In this document: piece by piece, positions 1 to 5,768 of the stretch
Numbering within the stretch: position 1 is the stretch's first letter
How the letters are laid out: every line of letters starts with the position of its first letter
Assembly: GCA_947589175.1 (NCBI GenBank)
Contig: CANPZR010000045.1
Span: forward strand, 1-13,226
Reading direction: 5' to 3'
Length of the DNA: 13,226 bases
Origin: an uncultured Lachnospiraceae bacterium
GTDB lineage: Bacteria; Bacillota; Clostridia; Lachnospirales; Lachnospiraceae
Position numbers and translations under genes: made by a program
The notes under the pieces: model-generated
Database searches by the model: none
What the model saw: only the letters and a program-made list of their open reading frames with translations
What the model was told of the DNA's origin: nothing

Positions 1-176
1 CCCCGGATCGTAATGTATTTGGGCTCAAAGTCATTCTCAAAATCAATTCCCATCTGACTTTTCGGCATGTCCCTCACGTGTCCGTTGGACGCCACTACTT
101 CGTAGTTCTTGCCGAGAAATTTCTGGATCGTCTTAGATTTTGCAGGCGATTCCACGATAATAAGATTTTTCGCCAT
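1..176 (-). CDS. topA: DNA topoisomerase I, N-terminal part (runs off the window)
   Basis: Only the first 58 codons are present; the gene continues past the left edge. The reverse strand from the ATG at 176 reads MAKNLIIVESPAKSKTIQKF and continues with LGKNYEVVASNGHVRDMPKS. This is the start of the Toprim domain of type IA topoisomerase I: the IVESPAK motif carries the catalytic Glu, and ASNGHVRDMP is the family signature. The enzyme relaxes negatively supercoiled DNA through a 5'-phosphotyrosine link; the active-site Tyr lies outside the window. A GAGGG ribosome binding site sits at 182-186, 5 nt upstream of the start. The gene follows dprA in the same direction, as in many Firmicutes, but a 162-nt gap with its own promoter suggests separate transcription. 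Confidence 0.96.
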   Translation of the reverse strand, partial: MAKNLIIVESPAKSKTIQKFLGKNYEVVASNGHVRDMPKSQMGIDFENDFEPKYITIR

Positions 177-191
177 TATAACCCTCGTTTC

Positions 192-253
192 TGAGCGATA
201 TGCCGCTCACATATTTCATGAAATCATGCAGGGGCAAACGATGTTTGGGCCCC
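192..253 (-). promoter_or_regulatory. Structured 5' leader of topA (two hairpins and a palindrome)
   Basis: Between the promoter and the ribosome binding site lie three self-complementary elements. A 9-bp stem with a 2-nt bulge spans 231-253 (GGGG+CAAAC against GTTTG+CCCC, loop GAT). A perfect 12-bp palindrome ATTTCATGAAAT is at 213-224. A 6-bp stem spans 192-209 (TGAGCG/CGCTCA), ending 5 nt from the SD. No U-run follows the hairpins, so they do not look like a terminator. Whether they regulate anything is unknown. Confidence 0.4.
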
Positions 254-272
254 GTGGTACACAACTCCAATC

Positions 273-301
273 AGCATACACCATTTTTTTTAAAGTTGCA
301 A
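273..301 (-). promoter_or_regulatory. Candidate sigma-A promoter for topA
   Basis: On the minus strand TTGCAA (296-301) and TATGCT (273-278) are separated by exactly 17 bp. The expected transcription start is near 267, which gives a leader of about 90 nt before the topA ATG at 176. It lies just after the end of dprA, so topA need not depend on read-through from comM-dprA. Confidence 0.55.
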
Positions 302-338
302 GAAAAAGATTAAACTTTCTTTAACGTTTTTTCCCCCT

Positions 339-1448
339 TTATTCACAAATAGGGGCGTCCGTTCCCTTTTCAAAGCCTTCCCGCCGCATAAAATATCCCT
401 GGGAAACTTCCTCGATCCGCCCCCTCTCCTTCAGGGACAGAAGCTCCTTCATCACGGCGGTGGCGTCTCCCCCCGCCTCGCTCACGATCCGGTTTCGATG
501 CACGGGCATACTTCCCAGGATGTCCAGAATCTTTTCCGCCAGCGAAGAAATTTTTTCTTCTATTATAGTAGTATCTGAGAGGCCATAATATTCCAAAATA
601 TCATCCGGCGAGAGAACCGGCACCGCCCCCTGCCGGATGAGGCGGTTGCAGCCCACGCTCAGCGCATCCCCGATGCGTCCGGGGACGACGAACACATCCT
701 TCCCCTGATCGAGGGCCGCGTCGGCGGTGATGAGGGAACCGCTTCTCTCCCTGGCCTCCACCACGAGAATCCCGTCGGAAAGACCGCTTATGATCCGGTT
801 GCGGAGCGGGAAAAAATTGCTCTTTGCCCTCATAAAAGGGGGAAGCTCCGAGATGAGGCCGCCCCGCCTCCCTATGCTCCGGTACAGATTCTGGTGCTCG
901 GCCGGATAGCACACCTCCACCCCGCAGCCCAGCACGGCGAATGTATCGCCTCCGCTCTCCAAGGCGCCCTGATGGGCCCAGCCGTCGATGCCCCGGGCCA
1001 TGCCGCTGATCACGTTCACGCCCGCCCGTGCCAGCCGGTACCCGAACATCCGCGCCATGTCCCTTCCGTAGCAGGTGCAGTCCCTGGCTCCTACAATGCT
1101 GATGGAAATTATCCCCTCCGCGGGAAATTTCCCTTTCCAGTACAGGTGCTTGGGCGGGGAATAAATCTGTCTGAGCCGCTCCGGGTACTCCTCTTCATAA
1201 TAGGACATATAGGAAATTCCCCGCTCCCGCAGCTTGTTCCACTGGCCGCGCGCCCGCTCCCTCTCCCCCTCGTCCGTCATGCGGGAGGCGATCTTCTCCG
1301 TCATGCCGTAGAGAGACATTAGCTGCTCCTTCCCGGCCCCATAAATCTGCTCTAAGGTGAGCTTCTCCCGCCACCGGGCCGTCCTTTTCAGTCCCACTCC
1401 GTCTAATGTCCCCAGCCAGAACTCCAGAAATCTGCTGTCATTTTCCAT
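339..1448 (-). CDS. dprA: DNA-processing protein DprA/Smf (RecA loader)
   Basis: The 369-aa protein is normal length for the family. DprA binds incoming single-stranded DNA in natural transformation and loads RecA. An N-terminal helical region (about 1-65) is followed by the Rossmann-like core: SIVGARDC at 117-124, SGMARGIDGWAHQGALESGG at 148-167, AVLGCGVEVCYP at 171-182, FPLRNRIISGLS at 213-224, EARERSGSLITA at 231-242 and VFVVPG at 252-257. A C-terminal winged helix (about 300-355) follows. The start at 1448 has a GGGGAG SD that overlaps the end of comM. The gap to comM is 3 nt, so the two are almost certainly co-transcribed and coupled. One deviation: the loop before FPLRNRII reads ELPPFMRAKSN, where a PPG-type turn is common. 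Many gut Clostridia carry dprA without known competence, so a general recombination role is possible. Confidence 0.96.
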   Translation of the reverse strand: MENDSRFLEFWLGTLDGVGLKRTARWREKLTLEQIYGAGKEQLMSLYGMTEKIASRMTDEGERERARGQWNKLRERGISYMSYYEEEYPERLRQIYSPPKHLYWKGKFPAEGIISISIVGARDCTCYGRDMARMFGYRLARAGVNVISGMARGIDGWAHQGALESGGDTFAVLGCGVEVCYPAEHQNLYRSIGRRGGLISELPPFMRAKSNFFPLRNRIISGLSDGILVVEARERSGSLITADAALDQGKDVFVVPGRIGDALSVGCNRLIRQGAVPVLSPDDILEYYGLSDTTIIEEKISSLAEKILDILGSMPVHRNRIVSEAGGDATAVMKELLSLKERGRIEEVSQGYFMRREGFEKGTDAPICE

Positions 1449-1451
1449 GGC

Positions 1452-2975
1452 CTACTCCCCCCAGTACTTTCTGCTGATGCTGCGGAAACAGACTGCCTCC
1501 GTAATATGGCGCTCCTGAATCTGCTGGCACGCTTCCATATCCGCGATGGTGCGCGATACCCGGATCAGGCGCATGAGCTGGCGCATGCTGCACCCTTTGT
1601 CCCGGTAAATCTGCTCCAGATAACGCCTCTCTCCCGCTCCCATGGGACAATATTTCTCCATCAGCTGTCCCGTCAGCTCAGAATTCCAGGAAATTTCTTC
1701 CTGCCGGTACCGCTCCGCCTGAATCCGCGCCGCGCGCTGCACCCGTTCCCGAATCTGCCGGGACGACTCCCCCGCACGCTCATAGAGGCCAAAATCCGGA
1801 ATCCCCGTCTCCACGCACAGATCCATGCGGTCTAACAGCGGCTCGCTGATCTTTGCCAGATATCGTCGGATATCCCCCACCGTACAGCGGCACCGGTCTC
1901 TGTCCGGGTAATATCCGCACCGGCAGGGATTCATAGCTGCCACAAACATGCAGTCGGTGGGATATTCGCAGGAATACCCCACTCGGGCCACCGTGACTTT
2001 TCCCTCTTCTAACGGCTGCCGCAGCGCCTCTAACGCGCTTCTGGAAAATTCTGGCAGCTCATCTAAAAACAGCACTCCCTTGGACGCCAGCGTGATCTCG
2101 CCCGGCGTCGGGATACGCCCGCCCCCGGTCAGGGCCGTGGCCGTAATCGTGTGATGGGGCGACCGAAACGGCCGGACCGCCATCAGGGGATTCTCCGGCT
2201 GAAGCAGGCCGCATATGCTGTAGATCCGCGTAAGCTCCAGCCTCTCCTTCCGGTCCATCGGCGGCATAATGCCGGGAATCCGTCTGGCAAGCATGGTCTT
2301 GCCGCTGCCCGGCGGGCCGATCATGAGCAGGTTGTGCCGCCCGCTGACGGCAATCTCCGCCGCGCGCTTTACATGATCCTGGCCTGTTATCTCCTGAAAA
2401 TCTTCCTGAATGGGCGGATCCGCCTCGTCCGGAAGGGGACAGGGCGCAATGGGCGTCCGTCTCTCCTCTCCCCGTAAAAGCATAAGAACTTCTCTCAGAT
2501 TGTTGACTCCATACACCTGCAGACCCGGCAGCAGGCCTCCCTCAGATGCATTGTCAGACGGAATGATAAATTTTCGGATGCCGGCTCTCTGCCCCTCTAA
2601 AATCATGGCAAGAACACCCCGGACGCCCCGCACGCTGCCGTCCAGGCCCAGTTCTCCCACAAAGAGGACGTCCCGCACCGCCTCCTCCGGCAGCTGTCCA
2701 AAGGCTGTCAGAAGAGCCGCCGCGATGGACAGATCAAAGCTGGTCCCTTCCTTGCGCAGGCCCGCCGGCGACAGATTCACCGTAATCCGCTTGGCCGGAA
2801 AACGCACGCCTACATTGCGCAGGGCAATGCGCACGCGCTCCCTGGCCTCTTTTACAGCGGAGGCGAGAAATCCTACCATGTCAAAAACAGGCAGGCCGTC
2901 GTTGACATCTGCCTCGATCTGAATAATCCGGGACTCTAAGCCGAATACATCCGCTCCGTACACTTTACAGAACAT
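1452..2975 (-). CDS. comM: YifB/ComM family AAA+ ATPase (Mg-chelatase-like)
   Basis: The 507-aa protein matches the full length of the ComM/YifB family. In transforming bacteria ComM is a hexameric helicase that promotes branch migration during recombination. An N-terminal ChlI/Lon-like domain covers about 20-140. The AAA+ module has Walker A GPPGSGKT at 220-227 and Walker B VLFLDE at 301-306. A cysteine cluster (C351, C353, C362, C364, in NPCRCGYYPD...CRC) follows. SEPLLDRMDL at 377-386 is typical sensor/arginine-finger territory, and a Mg-chelatase C-terminal domain covers about 400-505. The MFCKVYGADVFGL start fits the family and an in-frame stop lies at 3006-3008, so the start at 2975 is firm. 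No Shine-Dalgarno sequence precedes it; the 20 nt upstream are AT-rich. It leads a comM-dprA operon. Confidence 0.95.
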   Translation of the reverse strand: MFCKVYGADVFGLESRIIQIEADVNDGLPVFDMVGFLASAVKEARERVRIALRNVGVRFPAKRITVNLSPAGLRKEGTSFDLSIAAALLTAFGQLPEEAVRDVLFVGELGLDGSVRGVRGVLAMILEGQRAGIRKFIIPSDNASEGGLLPGLQVYGVNNLREVLMLLRGEERRTPIAPCPLPDEADPPIQEDFQEITGQDHVKRAAEIAVSGRHNLLMIGPPGSGKTMLARRIPGIMPPMDRKERLELTRIYSICGLLQPENPLMAVRPFRSPHHTITATALTGGGRIPTPGEITLASKGVLFLDELPEFSRSALEALRQPLEEGKVTVARVGYSCEYPTDCMFVAAMNPCRCGYYPDRDRCRCTVGDIRRYLAKISEPLLDRMDLCVETGIPDFGLYERAGESSRQIRERVQRAARIQAERYRQEEISWNSELTGQLMEKYCPMGAGERRYLEQIYRDKGCSMRQLMRLIRVSRTIADMEACQQIQERHITEAVCFRSISRKYWGE

Positions 2976-3004
2976 TATTTTTGGAATACAGTCTATGGAA
3001 TTAC

Positions 3005-3033
3005 ACTATACCATATTAAAAAGCACTTTACAA
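3005..3033 (-). promoter_or_regulatory. Sigma-A promoter with extended -10 for comM-dprA
   Basis: The minus strand carries TTGTAA (3028-3033), a 17-bp spacer, and TATAGT (3005-3010) preceded by TGG, i.e. a TGn extended -10. The predicted start is near 2998, giving a leader of about 23 nt with no SD. It points away from sigG, whose own candidate promoter is 55-85 bp further on. Confidence 0.6.
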
Positions 3034-3088
3034 GCACGAATGCTCTTCCCGGCGGAGAAAAAATACGTCCGCTCAAAATTTTTCCCGT

Positions 3089-3118
3089 GCATAATCCGCG
3101 CCCGTTCCGGCAATCCTA
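3089..3118 (+). promoter_or_regulatory. Candidate forespore (sigma-F/sigma-G type) promoter for sigG
   Basis: GCATA (3089-3093) matches the sigma-F/G -35 pattern GnATR. After an 18-nt spacer, AATCCTA (3112-3118) differs from the sigma-G -10 pattern CATnnTA only at its first base. The start would be near 3126, leaving a leader of about 50 nt. The spacer is slightly longer than usual and forespore promoters are degenerate, so this is tentative; the position and expected biology support it. Confidence 0.35.
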
Positions 3119-3140
3119 TAACTGTTCCAAACACAATCAA

Positions 3141-3157
3141 GCGCTGTTCTTTAGCGC
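3141..3157 (+). promoter_or_regulatory. Small hairpin just upstream of the sigG ribosome binding site
   Basis: GCGCT (3141-3145) pairs perfectly with AGCGC (3153-3157), and a G-U pair can close the helix to a 5-nt loop. It ends 4 nt before the GGAGG SD at 3162-3166. No U-run follows, so it is not a terminator. It could modulate translation initiation of sigG. Confidence 0.35.
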
Positions 3158-3174
3158 GGATGGAGGATAAACCT

Positions 3175-3954
3175 ATGGCTCAGTATAAAGTTGAAATCTG
3201 CGGGATCAATACAAGCAAGCTGCCCCTTCTATCCAATGATGAAAAAGAGGAACTCTTTCAGAAAATACTTGACGGAGACAAAGAAGCGCGGGAAAAATAT
3301 ATCAAGGGAAATCTGCGCCTGGTGCTCAGCATCATCCAGCGCTTTCACAACAGCAATGAAAACATTGACGATCTCTTTCAGATCGGCTGTATCGGGCTGA
3401 TTAAGGCCATTGACAACTTCGACGTGAATCAGGATGTAAAATTTTCCACATATGCTGTTCCCATGATCCTGGGGGAGATACGTCGCTATCTGCGTGATAA
3501 CAACGCCATCCGCGTCAGCCGCTCCCTCAGAGACACCGCCTACAAGGCCATCTATGCCAAGGAGGCCATGATGAAAAAGCAGGAGACGGAGCCGACGCTG
3601 GAGGAAATCTCCTCCGCCATCCAGATTCCCGCCCAGGAAATCGCCTTCGCCCTGGACGCCATCCAGAGTCCGGTGTCCCTCTACGAGCCCGTCTACTCGG
3701 AGGGCGGCGACACCCTGTATATCATGGATCAGATCAGCGACAAGAAAAACAGAGAGGTGAACTGGGTCGAGCACCTGTCCTTGAAAGACGCCATGAAAAG
3801 CCTGCCGGAACGGGAAAACCGCATTATCCGCCTCCGATATTTCGAGGGCAAGACCCAGATGGAGGTAGCCGATGAGATACACATCTCCCAGGCCCAGGTG
3901 TCGCGGCTGGAAAAAAACGCTCTGGGAATCATGAAACACCATCTGCGCCCCTGA
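3175..3954 (+). CDS. sigG: Sporulation sigma factor sigma-G (late forespore)
   Basis: The 259-aa protein aligns along its full length with Bacillus sigma-G (260 aa). The diagnostic N-terminus is KVEICGINTSKLPLL (5-19). Region 2 contains GNLRLVLSIIQRF (45-57), DDLFQIGCIGLIKAIDNFD (65-83) and STYAVPMILGEIRRYLRDNN (91-110). Region 3 contains RVSRSLRD (113-120) and region 4 the helix-turn-helix GKTQMEVADEIHISQAQVSR (225-244). It directs RNA polymerase to late forespore genes such as SASP and germination genes. The reading frame stays open upstream to 2995, but the start at 3175 is chosen because MAQYKVEICG matches the family and GGAGG lies 8 nt upstream. The gene is oriented opposite to sigE and spoIIGA, so it cannot receive read-through from spoIIGA-sigE as in Bacillus. 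It ends 8 nt from the end of sigE. Confidence 0.97.
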   Translation: MAQYKVEICGINTSKLPLLSNDEKEELFQKILDGDKEAREKYIKGNLRLVLSIIQRFHNSNENIDDLFQIGCIGLIKAIDNFDVNQDVKFSTYAVPMILGEIRRYLRDNNAIRVSRSLRDTAYKAIYAKEAMMKKQETEPTLEEISSAIQIPAQEIAFALDAIQSPVSLYEPVYSEGGDTLYIMDQISDKKNREVNWVEHLSLKDAMKSLPERENRIIRLRYFEGKTQMEVADEIHISQAQVSRLEKNALGIMKHHLRP

Positions 3955-3962
3955 ATACGCGA

Positions 3963-4709
3963 TCACATTCCTTCCAGACGGAGAATTTCTTTTTTCAGGC
4001 GCTTCATGATTTTTTTCTCCAGACGGGAAATATAGCTCTGGGAAATCCCCAGCTCATCCGCCACCTCTTTCTGCGTCAGCTCCCGCCCCCTGGCGTCGCC
4101 GATGCCGAACCGGAGGCGGATGATGGTCTGCTCTCTCTCGGAGAGGATCTCCAGAGCCTTGCGGAGCAGATTCCGGTCCACCTCCCGCTCAATATCCTGA
4201 TAAATAATGTCCTCCCCCGTCCCCAGAATGTCCGACAAAAGCAGCTCATTGCCGTCCCAGTCCACGTTGAGGGGCTCGTCAATAGAGACCTCCATGCGGG
4301 TCTTATTATTTCTCCTCAGATACATAAGAATCTCATTTTCAATACACCGGGAGGCATAGGTGGCCAGCTTGATATTTTTATTCGGATTAAATGTATTAAT
4401 GGCCTTCATCAGCCCGATGGTGCCGATAGAGATCAGATCCTCCACGCCCACTCCCGTGTTGTCGAATTTTTTTGCTATGTACACCACCAGACGCAGATTG
4501 TGCTCGACTAACTTGTTTCTCGCCTCCTCGTTCTGCTCCTCGCCCAGGCACTCAATACAGGCGGCTTCCTCCCCCGGCTCCAGAGGCGCCGGCAGAATCT
4601 CGGCGCCTCCTATGTAGTGGATGTCGCTGCCGGGATGAAAGATCACATTCTTCCAGTCCGAGATCATGCGAAATTGAAATTTGCCTGGCATAGAAATTCT
4701 AAGTAACAT
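3963..4709 (-). CDS. sigE: Pro-sigma-E, early mother-cell sporulation sigma factor
   Basis: The 248-aa protein matches sigma-E (239 aa in Bacillus). An N-terminal pro-region of about 30 residues precedes HYIGGAEILPAPLEPGEE (31-48); the YIGG junction corresponds to the place where SpoIIGA removes the pro-sequence. Region 2 has HNLRLVVYIAKKFDNTG, EDLISIGTIGLMKAINTFNP and ATYASRCIENEILMYLRRNN, the last being nearly invariant in sigma-E. DEPLNVDWDGNELLLSD follows, and the region 4 helix-turn-helix ends LGISQSYISRLEKKIMKRL. The start at 4709 has a perfect AGGAGG 9 nt upstream; a second in-frame Met at residue 7 lacks this support. It is the second gene of a spoIIGA-sigE operon, 13 nt after the spoIIGA stop, and converges with sigG. 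Confidence 0.97.
   Translation of the reverse strand: MLLRISMPGKFQFRMISDWKNVIFHPGSDIHYIGGAEILPAPLEPGEEAACIECLGEEQNEEARNKLVEHNLRLVVYIAKKFDNTGVGVEDLISIGTIGLMKAINTFNPNKNIKLATYASRCIENEILMYLRRNNKTRMEVSIDEPLNVDWDGNELLLSDILGTGEDIIYQDIEREVDRNLLRKALEILSEREQTIIRLRFGIGDARGRELTQKEVADELGISQSYISRLEKKIMKRLKKEILRLEGM
3967..3995 (+). terminator. Possible weak terminator for sigG inside the 3' end of sigE
   Basis: Just past the sigG stop, ATTC+TCC pairs with GGA+GAAT (3967-3986) around the loop AGAC, with a 2-nt bulge, followed by TTTCTTTTT (3987-3995). It lies within the last codons of sigE on the other strand. The stem is short, so efficiency is doubtful. Confidence 0.3.
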
Positions 4710-4718
4710 AAGTGGTTT

Positions 4719-4725
4719 CCTCCTA
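4719..4725 (-). promoter_or_regulatory. sigE ribosome binding site fused to the spoIIGA stop codon
   Basis: The minus strand reads TAGGAGG: the spoIIGA stop TAG (4723-4725) is the first three bases of the extended SD for sigE. A ribosome finishing SpoIIGA therefore sits on the sigE SD, which suggests coupled, matched synthesis of protease and substrate. Confidence 0.7.
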
Positions 4726-5523
4726 ATTGATTGATATTCGTAACATATCCGGGTTCAGGATCAGCTCGTATTCCCCGTCCGCCGAAACAGCGTCCTCATT
4801 GACGGCAATCCACGGTTTCTTCAGCTGCCGCCGCCCCGCTTCCGTGTCAAATTCCAGGCTCTCCGCCTGAAAAACCGGCAGCATGCCCCGCTTTGTGCCC
4901 ACAGCGTGATAGGGAATATAGCAAAACAGCGGCTCTTCCTCCGTCCACAGCTCCTCCAAAAAAATTCTGCTCCCAATGGACACCGGCTGTCCGCCAAATG
5001 GCTCCGACAGATGGTTCCCGGTATCCACAAGCCCCTTTCCCCTCAGGCACCGCCCTCTGTAATAAAGGGAAAAGGAAACATACTCCCTCTGCCTTCTGAA
5101 ATATCCTTTCCAGGCTGAGCAGAACCGATACGCGCCATACGTAGCAGCTCCGGACGCCAGCATCAGGAAAGCCCATTTCCCCTGTATGCCCGCAGCGGAC
5201 TGCAGATACTGCAGGGCGCCGGACAGGACAAAGGACGCCAGGTAAAACACGGCCGCATTCCGCATCCAGACAGCAAAATCCGTCCTGCCAAACGCCGCCC
5301 GGACCACCAGGGCTCCCCCGGCCAGATCAAGCAGCCAAAAGACAGGGGGATAGCGGGGAATGCCGGAGAGAATAAAAAAAACAGCAAGCAGCGCTCCCAT
5401 GGCGGACGCCAGAATCAGCCGCTTTATCCGTACCGTCCGGTTCTGAAAAAAACTTACGAGCGCCAGAACCCAAAAATCCATCCCCATATTTACAAGGAAA
5501 AAAATATCCAGATAAAGCTTCAT
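4723..5523 (-). CDS. spoIIGA: SpoIIGA, membrane aspartic protease that activates pro-sigma-E
   Basis: The 266-aa protein starts MKLYLDIFFLVNMGMDFWVL, the typical SpoIIGA N-terminus, with an AAGGG SD 6 nt upstream. The reading frame extends to 5580, but those codons have no family resemblance and would run through the promoter. Residues 1-135 hold about five hydrophobic membrane segments. The soluble C-terminal domain carries the aspartic protease motif GLVDTGNHLSEPFGGQPV (164-181), with the catalytic Asp at about 167; the family is thought to dimerise to complete the active site. It cleaves the pro-sequence of sigma-E in the septal membrane after a forespore signal. It is about 40 residues shorter than the 309-aa Bacillus protein, but the catalytic motif and the C-terminal ELILNPDML region remain. 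Confidence 0.93.
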   Translation of the reverse strand: MKLYLDIFFLVNMGMDFWVLALVSFFQNRTVRIKRLILASAMGALLAVFFILSGIPRYPPVFWLLDLAGGALVVRAAFGRTDFAVWMRNAAVFYLASFVLSGALQYLQSAAGIQGKWAFLMLASGAATYGAYRFCSAWKGYFRRQREYVSFSLYYRGRCLRGKGLVDTGNHLSEPFGGQPVSIGSRIFLEELWTEEEPLFCYIPYHAVGTKRGMLPVFQAESLEFDTEAGRRQLKKPWIAVNEDAVSADGEYELILNPDMLRISIN

Positions 5524-5547
5524 GGCAATCCCTTCTTTTCGTGGATT

Positions 5548-5580
5548 ATTATAATTTCTTTTCCCTGCACATTTTGTCAA
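5548..5580 (-). promoter_or_regulatory. spoIIG-type promoter with a 21-bp spacer
   Basis: The minus strand has a perfect -35 TTGACA (5575-5580) and a perfect -10 TATAAT (5548-5553) separated by 21 bp instead of 17. The Bacillus spoIIG promoter likewise has near-consensus hexamers about 22 bp apart and works with sigma-A only when Spo0A~P is bound over the -35. The predicted start near 5541 leaves an 18-nt leader before spoIIGA. Confidence 0.7.
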
Positions 5581-5581
5581 A
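5573..5581 (+). promoter_or_regulatory. Spo0A-box-like site overlapping the spoIIGA -35
   Basis: TTTGTCAAA matches the Spo0A box TTTGTCGAA at 8 of 9 positions and covers the -35 hexamer of the spoIIGA promoter. This is the placement known for Spo0A activation of spoIIG. Confidence 0.5.
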
Positions 5582-5616
5582 GGGAGAAGGAAAAAAACAG
5601 GAAATCATCTGGCTGG

Positions 5617-5624
5617 TTCGACAA
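5617..5624 (-). promoter_or_regulatory. Spo0A box between spoIIGA and nrdR
   Basis: The minus strand reads TTGTCGAA, a perfect core of the Spo0A box, about 76-83 bp upstream of the predicted spoIIGA start. A weaker TGTCGCA (minus strand, 5637-5643) lies two helical turns further upstream in the same orientation and may form a pair with it. Confidence 0.6.
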
Positions 5625-5689
5625 TTTGAGAGCCTCTGCGACAGCATCCGGCATTTTGCCGCCCCGCCCCGGAAAATATTCTGTTTCTC

Positions 5690-5698
5690 TTTGTCGAA
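5690..5698 (+). promoter_or_regulatory. Perfect Spo0A box next to the nrdR promoter
   Basis: TTTGTCGAA matches the 9-bp Spo0A consensus exactly. It ends 4 bp before the -35 of the nrdR promoter, centred near -44 from the predicted nrdR start, and lies about 150 bp from the spoIIGA start. It could act on either gene. Confidence 0.6.
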
Positions 5699-5702
5699 GC
5701 AC

Positions 5703-5731
5703 TTGCATATTTGAGGAAAATCTTTTAAAAT
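5703..5731 (+). promoter_or_regulatory. Sigma-A promoter for nrdR
   Basis: TTGCAT (5703-5708) and TAAAAT (5726-5731) are separated by 17 bp. The predicted start near 5738 leaves a leader of about 30 nt that contains the AAAGGAA ribosome binding site (5753-5759). Confidence 0.6.
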
Positions 5732-5768
5732 AAAAGTACGATCTGAATATAGAAAGGAATTTAACGAT

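Noticed and set aside
109..324. A 71-codon plus-strand frame at the topA start
   Set aside because: It is antisense to the clearly recognisable topA N-terminus and promoter and resembles nothing.
2410..2922. A 170-codon plus-strand frame inside comM
   Set aside because: It is Ser/Arg/Pro-rich low-complexity translation of GC-rich comM antisense sequence, with no SD or motif.
2995..3174. Upstream in-frame extension of sigG by 60 codons
   Set aside because: It has no SD, no similarity to sigma-G, and would cover the comM promoter and the sigG hairpin. The GGAGG-supported start at 3175 fits the family.
3229..3966. A 245-codon open frame antisense to sigG
   Set aside because: It lies fully across sigG, which matches its family end to end; the antisense product has no recognisable motif. 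It is a frame shadow.
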